Below the pieces are notes generated by a model. The model ran no database searches. It had not been told where the DNA came from and saw only the letters and a program-made list of their open reading frames with translations. The position numbers were made by a program, and so were the translations under genes. Positions 1-6,668 of a stretch of 7,144 nt of DNA are shown piece by piece. Numbering within the stretch: position 1 is the first letter of the stretch; each line of letters starts with the position of its first letter. Origin of the DNA: Bergeyella zoohelcum. GTDB taxonomy: Bacteria > Bacteroidota > Bacteroidia > Flavobacteriales > Weeksellaceae. The DNA lies in the NCBI GenBank assembly GCA_030523905.1, contig JAUNHO010000045.1, positions 1 to 7,144 of the forward strand. The letters are read 5' to 3'.

Positions 1-98
1 TAGTCCGCAATGACATTGGTTAGCCTTTTTGATAATTTTCCCTAACAAATTAGTGATATTTGGGAAGGAAAAAAAGACTTGGAAGAATAAGTTTTTAT
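1..98. other. Intergenic region upstream of the lipoprotein gene
   Basis: No gene can be supported here. Each + frame reaches a stop early (positions 1-3, 11-13 and 19-21), so at most seven codons of an upstream gene's 3' end could be present, and nothing identifies it. The stretch is AT-rich with T and A runs. A weak inverted repeat (GTTAG near 19-24 and CTAAC near 41-46) has a long loop and is not convincing as a terminator. On the - strand an ATG at 16-14 runs off the window edge after five codons, which is too little to call. Confidence 0.5.
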
Positions 99-106
99 TA
101 AATTTG
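79..106 (+). promoter_or_regulatory. Candidate Bacteroidota-type promoter for the lipoprotein gene
   Basis: TTG at 79-81 and TAAATTTG at 99-106 match the -33 (TTG) and -7 (TAnnTTTG) elements of the primary sigma factor of Bacteroidota, with a 17-nt spacer. That is at the short end of the usual range. The -7 box is a full match. The predicted transcription start, about 6 nt downstream, would leave a 5' leader of only some 8-10 nt before the ATG at 121. The call rests on sequence match and position only. Confidence 0.45.
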
Positions 107-120
107 CCCAAAATATTTTA

Positions 121-1809
121 ATGAGAAATTATTTTTTTATCATTATTTTTGCGTTTTTGGTGCAGTCTTGTGCCAGAGTAGGTTCGCCTGTGGGTGGTAG
201 TAAAGATACACTTGCACCGCGTTTTACCTACGCTAATATAGATACTACGAGGGTGAATGTCTCTACGGATTTCAAGAAACTGATGCTCTATTTTGATGAG
301 TATATCACGCTGAAAGAGGTGCAGAAAAATCTCATTATTTCCCCGCCGATTAAGGTCAGACGCATACTTCCGTCATCGCTTGGAAACAAGTATATACAGA
401 TAGAATGGGCAGAACCATTGCAGGAAAATACGACCTATAATTTTAATTTTGGGAATAGCATTACCGACCTGAACGAGGGTAATGTTTTGCCGTATTTCAA
501 CTTTGCATTTTCTACTGGCGATAAACTTGATGGGCTATACATCAGTGGAGAAGTACAGAACGGAATGGAGCGAAACGACCCCACGAAACTTCCTCCCGAT
601 GCCGAAAAACGCAACTTTGTAGTGGGGCTTTACAAGGAGCAAGATAGTATTAATTATCGTGAAAAGCCTTATTATATTACAAAAGCCGACCCAGATGGCT
701 ATTTTGAAATGAACTATCTTTCCGCAGGGAAATACCGCATCATTGCCTTTGATGATGAAAACCAAAATTCCGTTTTTGATGAAGGTAAAGAAAAAATAGC
801 CTTCCGAAAAGAGCCTTTGGAACTTTCCGAGAATATTTCAGGGACTAAAATGAGCCTTTTCTCTTCCAAAAAAGCATTGAAATATAAGGAAACCAAAGAA
901 AAAGCAGGTGGTGTGATGCTGGTATTTGAGGGCAACCCGCAGCGTGTGGAGGTACAAAGCCTGAACGATAAACTGAAAGAGTATAAGGTGGCTCATCGTC
1001 CAAAATCAGACACGGCGATTATTTGGTTCAATGCCAAATCTCAAAACATCGGAACAAGCCAAAGCGAAAACCTTAAATTTTCCTACAAAGCCGATGAAAA
1101 AACAGGCGAGGCTTCCATTTTTTATCGTGCGAATGACAAGGAGGAAATGACCATCAGTAACCAAAAGGGAGCGACCATTCCGCCGCATAGGGATTTTGAA
1201 ATCATTTCTAATTTTGAACTAAAAAATCTAGATACCCAAAACTGGAAACTAAATATTGATAGCCTTACCACTCAGCCTTTTACCGCGAAAATTTCGGAAA
1301 ATAATCCGTATAAAATTTTGGTATCTTCGGCATTTGAAATAGGCAAAAAATATTCCCTCACCATTCCAAAAGAGAGTGTTTCATCTTATTATAAAAGAAT
1401 AGACAAGACCTATCAGTTTAATTTTGAGATAGATAGGGAAGAAAATTATGGTAGTTTCGGTTTGGAACTTATCAATGCTCCTACACAGAAATTTTGGATT
1501 CAATTTTTGAATGACAAATATGAAGTCCAGTGGTCTAAATACACCAATGAGGCTAAAAACCAATTTACAGAACTAAAACCAGGGCAGTACATTCTCCGTA
1601 TCTTGGTGGATAATAATGAGAATGGCTTTTGGGACGAGGCAGATTTTAAGAATCAAACCAATGCCGAGGCGGTTTATGTTTTTCCAAAAATAATAGAAAT
1701 TCGTCAGCTTTGGGAGAATAAAGAAACTTGGGATTTGCAGTCGGGCAGTACCGAAACTCGCGGACTTTTGGAGCAAAAAAACAATGAAAATGAAGAAAAT
1801 ATGGGTTAA
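121..1809 (+). CDS. Ig-like (SbsA/Big_5-type) domain-containing lipoprotein
   Basis: This 562-residue protein is probably anchored by lipid to the cell envelope. The N-terminus is a short lipoprotein signal peptide: basic MRN, a hydrophobic stretch (residues 4-14), then the lipobox VQSC with the acylated Cys at 17. After it comes GSPVGGSKD, like the motif (C..xGxPxGGxKD) that follows the Cys in a widespread Bacteroidota lipoprotein family. Residues about 30-133 match the SbsA Ig-like/Big_5 pattern: FDEYITLK, LIISPP, NTTYNFNFGNSI, NEGN and FAFSTGD. Residues about 165-230 resemble a carboxypeptidase-regulatory-like beta sandwich (YFEMNYLSAGKYRIIAF). Two Asp/Asn-rich loops, DDENQNSVFDEG at 211-222 and DNNENGFWDEADF at 497-509, look like EF-hand or dockerin-style calcium loops. 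The C-terminus (NENEEN) is acidic and polar. The start at 121 is chosen because it gives a complete signal peptide and follows the promoter. The gene probably forms its own unit, ending 122 bases before rimP. The molecular role is unknown; family membership is well supported, calcium binding is inference. Confidence 0.88.
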   Translation: MRNYFFIIIFAFLVQSCARVGSPVGGSKDTLAPRFTYANIDTTRVNVSTDFKKLMLYFDEYITLKEVQKNLIISPPIKVRRILPSSLGNKYIQIEWAEPLQENTTYNFNFGNSITDLNEGNVLPYFNFAFSTGDKLDGLYISGEVQNGMERNDPTKLPPDAEKRNFVVGLYKEQDSINYREKPYYITKADPDGYFEMNYLSAGKYRIIAFDDENQNSVFDEGKEKIAFRKEPLELSENISGTKMSLFSSKKALKYKETKEKAGGVMLVFEGNPQRVEVQSLNDKLKEYKVAHRPKSDTAIIWFNAKSQNIGTSQSENLKFSYKADEKTGEASIFYRANDKEEMTISNQKGATIPPHRDFEIISNFELKNLDTQNWKLNIDSLTTQPFTAKISENNPYKILVSSAFEIGKKYSLTIPKESVSSYYKRIDKTYQFNFEIDREENYGSFGLELINAPTQKFWIQFLNDKYEVQWSKYTNEAKNQFTELKPGQYILRILVDNNENGFWDEADFKNQTNAEAVYVFPKIIEIRQLWENKETWDLQSGSTETRGLLEQKNNENEENMG

Positions 1810-1823
1810 AACCATTTCAAAAC

Positions 1824-1853
1824 TTGATTTTTATAAAAAAAATTGTATCTTTG
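1824..1853 (+). promoter_or_regulatory. Probable promoter of the rimP-nusA-infB operon
   Basis: TTG at 1824-1826 and TATCTTTG at 1846-1853 match the Bacteroidota -33/-7 consensus (TTG and TAnnTTTG), separated by the preferred 19 nt. The site starts 15 bases after the lipoprotein stop codon. Transcription would begin near 1859, giving a leader of roughly 70 nt before the rimP ATG at 1932. An in-frame TTG that would lengthen rimP is the same TTG as the -33 element, which argues against that longer start. Confidence 0.7.
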
Positions 1854-1869
1854 CCACAGATTTTATGGA

Positions 1870-1911
1870 ATACGATGAAAAGGCCTTCCCAGAGAAAGCC
1901 TTTTTTCGTAT
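1870..1911 (+). promoter_or_regulatory. rimP leader hairpin, terminator-like (candidate attenuator)
   Basis: The core stem is AAAAGGC (1878-1884) paired with GCCTTTT (1898-1904), followed by T1905-T1906, so it resembles an intrinsic terminator. Pairing continues outward: G1877 can wobble with T1905, T1876 is bulged, and ATACGA (1870-1875) pairs with TCGTAT (1906-1911). Inside the loop, TTC (1886-1888) can pair with GAA (1894-1896). The hairpin lies after the predicted promoter and 20 nt before rimP. It could end transcripts from the lipoprotein gene, attenuate the operon, or stabilise its mRNA. The structure is seen directly; its role is inferred. Confidence 0.55.
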
Positions 1912-1931
1912 CATTATTTCAAAATATCAGA

Positions 1932-2399
1932 ATGGATTTTAGAACTAAAATAGAACAATTATTGGGAGATTTTCTCCAAGAAAGAGAAGACCTTTTTTGG
2001 GTAGATTTGAAGATTTCCGCAGGTGATGATATTATCGTAATCCTTGATGGGGACAATGGTGTGAGCATTCAGGATTGCCTTGATGCTAGCCGTGCCATAG
2101 AGTTTAATATGGATAGAGAGGAACACGATTTTAGTCTGCAAGTAATGTCGGCTGGGCTGAGCGAACCGCTTTCTATCCCAAGACAATACAAGAAAAATAT
2201 CGGTAGATTTCTGAAAGTTTTACTGCAAAACGACACCGAAATAGAGGGCGAACTGGCTTCCGTAGATGAAGAGAAAATCGTACTTATATTGAGGTATAGA
2301 AAACCGAAAGAGATAGGAAAAGGCAAGGTAGATGTAGTGGAGGAGCGTGAGATACCTTATGCCGAGATAAAAAAAGCATTGGTAGAAATAAAATTTTAA
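1932..2399 (+). CDS. rimP: Ribosome maturation factor RimP
   Basis: RimP is a cytoplasmic factor that binds the 30S subunit precursor and is needed for efficient 16S rRNA maturation and assembly of the 30S head. The 155-residue product has the usual family length. The alpha/beta N-terminal domain spans about residues 1-80: MDFRTKIEQLL, WVDLKIS, IIVILDGDNGVSIQDC, then SAGLSEPL at 73-80, which stands for the family's conserved SxGLxxPL. A C-terminal SH3-like domain (about 83-153) includes FLKVLL, GELASVDEEKIVL and IPYAEIKKALVEIKF. The start at 1932 is chosen because MDFRTK is the typical N-terminus in this phylum. An in-frame ATG at 1875 and a TTG at 1824 would add atypical sequence, the first inside the leader hairpin and the second inside the promoter. 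No Shine-Dalgarno is visible. It is the first gene of the operon, 21 nt ahead of nusA. Confidence 0.95.
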   Translation: MDFRTKIEQLLGDFLQEREDLFWVDLKISAGDDIIVILDGDNGVSIQDCLDASRAIEFNMDREEHDFSLQVMSAGLSEPLSIPRQYKKNIGRFLKVLLQNDTEIEGELASVDEEKIVLILRYRKPKEIGKGKVDVVEEREIPYAEIKKALVEIKF

Positions 2400-2420
2400 C
2401 AAAAAAATAGACAAAATAAA

Positions 2421-3653
2421 ATGGATAATTTAGCTTTAATTGAAGCGTTTGGCGATTTTAAAGAAAGTAAGAATATCAGTAAAATCGATTTGATGGCAAT
2501 CATAGAGGAGTCTCTGAAAACTCTTTTGAGGAAACAATACGACTCTGATGACCATTTTGATGTGATTGTGAATCCTGATAAAGGGGACTTTGAAATTTAT
2601 ATCAACAAGACCATCGTAGAAGATGAAATGTCCGAAGATGATGACTTGGAAATAGAAATTTCAGAGGCGAAAAAAATAGACCCTACTTTTGAAATTGGGG
2701 AAGAGTATTCGCAGAAAATCCCTGTGGCACAGCTGGGTAGAAGAAATATTCTTACCTTGAAACAAATACTCCTTACCAAATTGCAAGAGCATAATAATGC
2801 AATGCTTTATGAGCAATTCCGCGATAAAATCGGTGAAATTGTGGTGGGAGAGGTGCATCACATTCGCCATAAACATGTAATTTTGATAGATGATGAAGAT
2901 AATGAGTTTGTTCTCTTGAAAGAAAAGCAAATTCCTTCGGATTTCTTCAAAAAAGGCGAAAATGTAAGAGCAATAGTAGAAAAAGTAGATTTCAAAGGCT
3001 CAAAACCTCAGATTTTCGTGTCAAGAACGGCACCGAAATTCTTGGAAAAATTATTAGAATTAGAAATTCCTGAAATCCAAGATAGTACCATTATACTGAA
3101 AAAAGTAGTGAGAATCCCAGGCGAAAAAGCTAAAATTGCAGTAGATGCTTTGGACGATAGAATAGACCCTGTGGGTGCTTGTGTAGGGGTGAGAGGTTCT
3201 AGAATCCACGGAGTGGTGAGAGAGCTGAGAAACGAAAATATAGATGTGATTCAGTGGTCTAATAACCCAGAGATTTTGGTAAAAAGAGCATTAGGAAATG
3301 CAAATATTGATAAGGTAGAGGTAGATACCGAGGCTGCTAGAGCATCAGTCTATACGCCAGCGGAGGAAATTTCCAAAATCATTGGGAAGCAAGGGCAAAA
3401 CATCAGACTGGCATCTTGGCTTACCGAGCTGGAAATAGATGTCATCAGAGAGCAAGAGGAGGAAGATGTAGAGCTTACCGAGTTTAATGATGATATAGAA
3501 GAGTGGATTTTGGAGCAGTTCCGCAAAGTAGGGCTTACCACAGCGAAAAGCGTACTAGATAAGGATACCGAAAGCCTTATGAATATGACCGATTTGGAGG
3601 AAGAAACCGTAGAAGAAGTGAAACAAATTCTACGCGAAGAGTTTGAGGATTAA
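2421..3653 (+). CDS. nusA: Transcription termination/antitermination factor NusA
   Basis: NusA binds RNA polymerase and nascent RNA, and modulates pausing, intrinsic termination and antitermination. The 410-residue protein shows the expected order. The N-terminal RNA polymerase-binding domain covers about residues 1-130. An S1 domain follows at about 136-202 (VVGEVHHIRHKHVIL to QIFVSRT). KH1 has its GxxG loop GVRG at 256-259, within the signature DPVGACVGVRGSRI, and KH2 has GKQG at 322-325 (IIGKQGQNIRLAS). An acidic linker (EQEEEDVEL, 344-352) leads into a helix-hairpin-helix-like C-terminal segment at about 355-405 (EEWILEQFRKVGLTTAKSVL). That segment is shorter than the two acidic repeats of the roughly 495-residue E. 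coli protein, and the overall length fits Bacteroidota NusA. The ATG at 2421 has an A-rich upstream region and no Shine-Dalgarno. It is co-transcribed with rimP and infB by position. In E. coli NusA represses its own operon; here that is only inferred. Confidence 0.96.
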   Translation: MDNLALIEAFGDFKESKNISKIDLMAIIEESLKTLLRKQYDSDDHFDVIVNPDKGDFEIYINKTIVEDEMSEDDDLEIEISEAKKIDPTFEIGEEYSQKIPVAQLGRRNILTLKQILLTKLQEHNNAMLYEQFRDKIGEIVVGEVHHIRHKHVILIDDEDNEFVLLKEKQIPSDFFKKGENVRAIVEKVDFKGSKPQIFVSRTAPKFLEKLLELEIPEIQDSTIILKKVVRIPGEKAKIAVDALDDRIDPVGACVGVRGSRIHGVVRELRNENIDVIQWSNNPEILVKRALGNANIDKVEVDTEAARASVYTPAEEISKIIGKQGQNIRLASWLTELEIDVIREQEEEDVELTEFNDDIEEWILEQFRKVGLTTAKSVLDKDTESLMNMTDLEEETVEEVKQILREEFED

Positions 3654-3682
3654 TAGAAACACCTAATAAATAATATAAAAAA

Positions 3683-3703
3683 GCTTTTGGGAAAAAGCAA
3701 AAG
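3683..3703 (+). other. Small alternative hairpins in the nusA-infB gap
   Basis: In the 62-nt gap, GCTTTT (3683-3688) can pair with AAAAGC (3693-3698) around a GGGA loop. The overlapping CTTTTG (3684-3689) can instead pair with CAAAAG (3698-3703) around an 8-nt loop. The two pairings exclude each other. No T-run follows, so this is not an intrinsic terminator, and no TAnnTTTG promoter is seen in the gap. Any effect on infB translation or mRNA processing is speculative. Confidence 0.3.
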
Positions 3704-3715
3704 AGAATACAAAAT

Positions 3716-6580
3716 ATGCCAAAAATTAGATTAAATAAAGCAGTCAAGGAGTTCAATATTTCATCAAGCCGATTGGTAGAATTTTTACAATCCAAAGGGT
3801 TTGAGGTAGAGAACAACCCCAATGCTCAGCTTGAAGAAGCAGCCTATAATGCCCTACAAGCCGAGTTTGCTAAAGATGGTGCCCAGAGAAAGGCTTCCCA
3901 CGAGGTGGTCATTACCAAGGTGCCAGATGAAAAATTAGAAATAAAAGAAGAACCAAAACCTGCGGAGGTTATCAAGGCGAAAACAACCAAAAAACCAGAA
4001 CTCAAAATTATAGAGAAAATAGACCTTGAACCTAAAAAAGAAGAACCAGCCAAGGAAGAACCAAAGTCTGAACCAGCACCAGTAGTGGAGGAGGTAAAGG
4101 TAGCGGAGGAAAAACCAGCTGAACCAAAACAGGAAGAAAAACCAGAAACAGCACCGAAAACAGGCGTGAATATCTTGGACAAAATAGATATTTCCCAGTT
4201 AGAATCGTCTCGTCCAAAGTCTAAATTTTCTAAAGAGAAAGATAAAAAAGATAAGCCAAAGGATAAAAAGGCAGATAAACCAGCTCCGAAAAAAGAGCAA
4301 CCTAAACCACAGCCTGTGGTAGAAAAACCAGCGGTAAAGGTTCAGGAGGAAATCACTAGCCATACCTTTGAAACACCTGAAAAAGTCGTTACCCAATATC
4401 AAAAATTAGACGGGCCGAAAATTACAGGTGAAAAGATAGACCTTGCCCAGTTTAGCAGAACAAAAGAAAGCGGTAATAAGAAGAAAAAACGCAAGAGAAT
4501 AGAAAAACCTGCAACGAATAACCAGCAAGGAGCAGGGCAAAAACAAAACCCAGCACAAGGAGGCGGAAAACCAAATCCGAATGGTGGTAACAACAAAAAC
4601 CAAGGCGGTGGAGGTAACAATCGTGGTGGTAAAAAAGGTGGCAGAAGAAACGAAAAAGTAATGCCAGTAGAGCTTTCGGAAGAGGAAGTGAAAAACCAAA
4701 TCAAGGAAACCCTTGAAAAACTGACCAACAAAGGTGGTAAATCCAAAACTTCTAAACATAGAAGGGATAAAAGGTCTTTCCGTAGAGAGCAAGATGAACG
4801 CAGACAGGAGCTTGATGCACAAGACAAGACGCTTAAAGTTACCGAATACATCACCGTTGGCGAACTCGCTGCCCTTATGGATGTAAGTGCCACGGAGGTT
4901 ATTTCTACTTGTTTCTCGCTCGGCGTTATGGTTACGATGAACCAGCGTTTGGAGGCGGATATTCTTCAATTAGTAGCCGATGAATTTGGCTATGATATTC
5001 AGTTCTCTGATGCCGACCTTGAAGAAAGTGCAGAAGATGAGGTGGCAGATTCACCAGAAGATTTACTACCGAGAGCACCTATCGTTACCGTTATGGGTCA
5101 TGTGGATCACGGGAAAACTTCACTTTTGGACTACATCAGAAAAACCAATGTAATCGCTGGGGAATCTGGCGGTATCACACAGCATATTGGGGCGTATAGC
5201 GTAGAGCTGGAAAACGGACAGCACATCACCTTCCTTGATACCCCTGGTCACGAGGCATTTACCGCGATGAGAGCCAGAGGAGCCCAGGTAACGGATATTG
5301 CAATTATCGTAATCGCAGCCGATGATGATGTGATGCCACAGACCAAGGAAGCCATTTCCCACGCACAGGCGGCGGGCGTTCCTATGATTATTGCCATTAA
5401 CAAGGTGGATAAACCAAATGCCAATCCAGATAATATCCGTCAGCAATTATCTTCAATGAATATTTTGGTGGAAGAATGGGGCGGTAATGTTCAGTCCCAA
5501 GAAATCTCGGCAAAATTTGGTAACAATGTAGATGTTTTATTAGAAAAAGTATTACTTCAAGCAGAATTATTGGAACTAAAAGCCAACCCGAATAGAAATG
5601 CACAAGGTGTAGTAATAGAGGCTTCTTTGGATAAAGGTAGAGGCTATGTGGCAACGATGCTCGTGCAGTCAGGAACTTTGAAGGTTGGCGATTATGTTTT
5701 AGCAGGTAAAAACCACGGAAAAATAAAAGCAATGCTTGACGAAAGAGGTAAGCATATGCAGCAGGCAGGCCCTTCAATCCCTGTTACTATTTTAGGATTA
5801 GACGGAGCACCTACGGCAGGCGATAAATTCCGTGTCTATGAAGATGAAAGAGAAGCGAAAACCATTGCCAATAAGCGTGAGCAACTCCAAAGAGAGCAGT
5901 CCATAAGAACCAAAAAACATCTTACCCTTGATGAGATTGGTCGCCGTATTGCTCTTGGTGATTTCAAAGAACTCAATATTATCCTTAAAGGAGATGTAGA
6001 TGGTTCTGTTGAGGCACTTTCAGACCAGTTGCAGAGACTTTCTACGGAGGAAATCCAAGTGAATATCTTGCATAAAGGTGTAGGGCAAATCACCGAGTCG
6101 GATATTCTTTTAGCAACGGCTTCGGACGCTATTGTCATCGGCTTTAATGTTCGTGCTGGGGCAAATGCAAAAGAATTGGCAGATAGAGAGCAGATAGAAA
6201 TCCGTACTTATTCCGTGATTTACGCCGCTATGGACGATGTGAAAGAGGCAATGGAAGGAATGCTTTCACCTGAAATCCGTGAGCAAGTCATTGGTAATGT
6301 GGAAATCCGTGAGGTCTTCAAGATTTCCAAAGTCGGCAGTATTGCGGGGTGTATGGTGCTTTCGGGTAAAGTTACTAGAAACTCCAAAATCCGTCTATTA
6401 CGCGATGGCATCGTGAAGCACGATGGTGAGCTGGAAAGCTTGAAGCGTTTCAAAGACGATGTAAAAGAGGTAACGAAGGGCTACGAATGTGGTCTTAATA
6501 TAAAAGGTTACAACGATATAGAAATCGGTGATATTCTTGAAGTTTATGAAGAAGTAGCCGTGAAAAAGAAACTGAAATAA
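3716..6580 (+). CDS. infB: Translation initiation factor IF-2
   Basis: IF-2 is the GTPase that brings fMet-tRNA to the 30S subunit and promotes 50S joining. The 954-residue length fits the long Bacteroidota form. Residues 3-52 are an IF2_N module (MPKIRLNKAVKEF). Residues about 60-370 are a charged, disordered linker rich in Lys, Glu and Pro, with a Gly/Asn-rich patch at 268-311. A second IF2_N module lies at about 375-430 (ITVGELAALMDVSATEVI). The G domain has G1 GHVDHGKT (461-468), G2 around GGITQHIGAY (485-494), G3 DTPGH (508-512), G4 NKVD (562-565) and G5 SAK (598-600). Domain II follows at about 630-715 and domain III at about 748-850. The C-terminal fMet-tRNA-binding domain (about 862-947) keeps two conserved cysteines, C879 in GSIAGC and C925 in GYECG, 46 residues apart as in the Geobacillus protein. 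The start at 3716 gives the canonical N-terminus. It is the last gene of the operon and is followed by a terminator. Confidence 0.97.
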   Translation: MPKIRLNKAVKEFNISSSRLVEFLQSKGFEVENNPNAQLEEAAYNALQAEFAKDGAQRKASHEVVITKVPDEKLEIKEEPKPAEVIKAKTTKKPELKIIEKIDLEPKKEEPAKEEPKSEPAPVVEEVKVAEEKPAEPKQEEKPETAPKTGVNILDKIDISQLESSRPKSKFSKEKDKKDKPKDKKADKPAPKKEQPKPQPVVEKPAVKVQEEITSHTFETPEKVVTQYQKLDGPKITGEKIDLAQFSRTKESGNKKKKRKRIEKPATNNQQGAGQKQNPAQGGGKPNPNGGNNKNQGGGGNNRGGKKGGRRNEKVMPVELSEEEVKNQIKETLEKLTNKGGKSKTSKHRRDKRSFRREQDERRQELDAQDKTLKVTEYITVGELAALMDVSATEVISTCFSLGVMVTMNQRLEADILQLVADEFGYDIQFSDADLEESAEDEVADSPEDLLPRAPIVTVMGHVDHGKTSLLDYIRKTNVIAGESGGITQHIGAYSVELENGQHITFLDTPGHEAFTAMRARGAQVTDIAIIVIAADDDVMPQTKEAISHAQAAGVPMIIAINKVDKPNANPDNIRQQLSSMNILVEEWGGNVQSQEISAKFGNNVDVLLEKVLLQAELLELKANPNRNAQGVVIEASLDKGRGYVATMLVQSGTLKVGDYVLAGKNHGKIKAMLDERGKHMQQAGPSIPVTILGLDGAPTAGDKFRVYEDEREAKTIANKREQLQREQSIRTKKHLTLDEIGRRIALGDFKELNIILKGDVDGSVEALSDQLQRLSTEEIQVNILHKGVGQITESDILLATASDAIVIGFNVRAGANAKELADREQIEIRTYSVIYAAMDDVKEAMEGMLSPEIREQVIGNVEIREVFKISKVGSIAGCMVLSGKVTRNSKIRLLRDGIVKHDGELESLKRFKDDVKEVTKGYECGLNIKGYNDIEIGDILEVYEEVAVKKKLK

Positions 6581-6595
6581 TAGGTTTCATAGTTG

Positions 6596-6628
6596 ATCCA
6601 GCATTCCTCACCGAGTGCTGGATTTTTT
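6596..6628 (+). terminator. Intrinsic terminator of the rimP-nusA-infB operon
   Basis: A perfect 8-bp stem, ATCCAGCA (6596-6603) with TGCTGGAT (6616-6623), is followed by a run of six T (6623-6628). Inside the 12-nt loop, CTC (6607-6609) can pair with GAG (6613-6615) to extend the helix across a 3-nt bulge. It starts 15 bases after the infB stop codon. This is a textbook Rho-independent terminator and sets the operon's 3' end. Confidence 0.88.
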
Positions 6629-6647
6629 GTTAATATTAGTATCTTTG
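6618..6647 (+). promoter_or_regulatory. Candidate promoter of the SMR transporter gene
   Basis: TATCTTTG at 6640-6647 is a full match to the Bacteroidota -7 element and is identical to the one before rimP. At the preferred 19-nt spacing the -33 position falls on CTG (6618-6620), a partial match to TTG that lies inside the terminator's 3' arm. Transcription would start near 6653, giving a leader of about 16 nt before the ATG at 6669. The -7 box is convincing, the -33 box is weak. Confidence 0.55.
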
Positions 6648-6668
6648 CAAATATTTATTACGATAATA

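Noticed and set aside
17..50. Possible terminator of an upstream gene
   Set aside because: Only a 5-bp GTTAG/CTAAC stem with a loop of about 17-19 nt and no T-run directly after the 3' arm.
1784..1864. Overlapping short gene starting at ATG 1784 inside the lipoprotein 3' end
   Set aside because: The frame (52 codons to 1942) crosses the predicted promoter and the product MKMKKIWVKT... shows no family features. Only the part after 1865 is kept, as a speculative leader ORF.
1824..1931. N-terminal extension of RimP from TTG 1824 or ATG 1875
   Set aside because: The TTG coincides with the promoter's -33 element and the ATG lies in the leader hairpin. The added residues do not resemble RimP, while MDFRTK at 1932 is a standard family start.
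2684..2691. TACTTTTG promoter-like -7 box inside nusA
   Set aside because: There is no TTG at suitable spacing upstream and no gene start follows. An 8-mer with two free bases is expected by chance.
4399..4893. Long - strand open frame (164 codons) opposite infB
   Set aside because: It is the shadow of the low-complexity IF-2 linker. The translation is a compositionally biased Leu/Pro/Phe/Ser string with no recognisable domain, and infB on the + strand is certain.
4406..4969. Longest - strand open frame (187 codons) opposite infB
   Set aside because: It is antisense to the IF-2 linker and second IF2_N module. No promoter or family motif is seen, and its composition mirrors the + strand codons.
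6615..6668. SMR start at GTG 6615
   Set aside because: It lies within the terminator stem and upstream of the predicted transcription start. The EmrE-like N-terminus (MKYLYLAIAIIFEV) begins at 6669.
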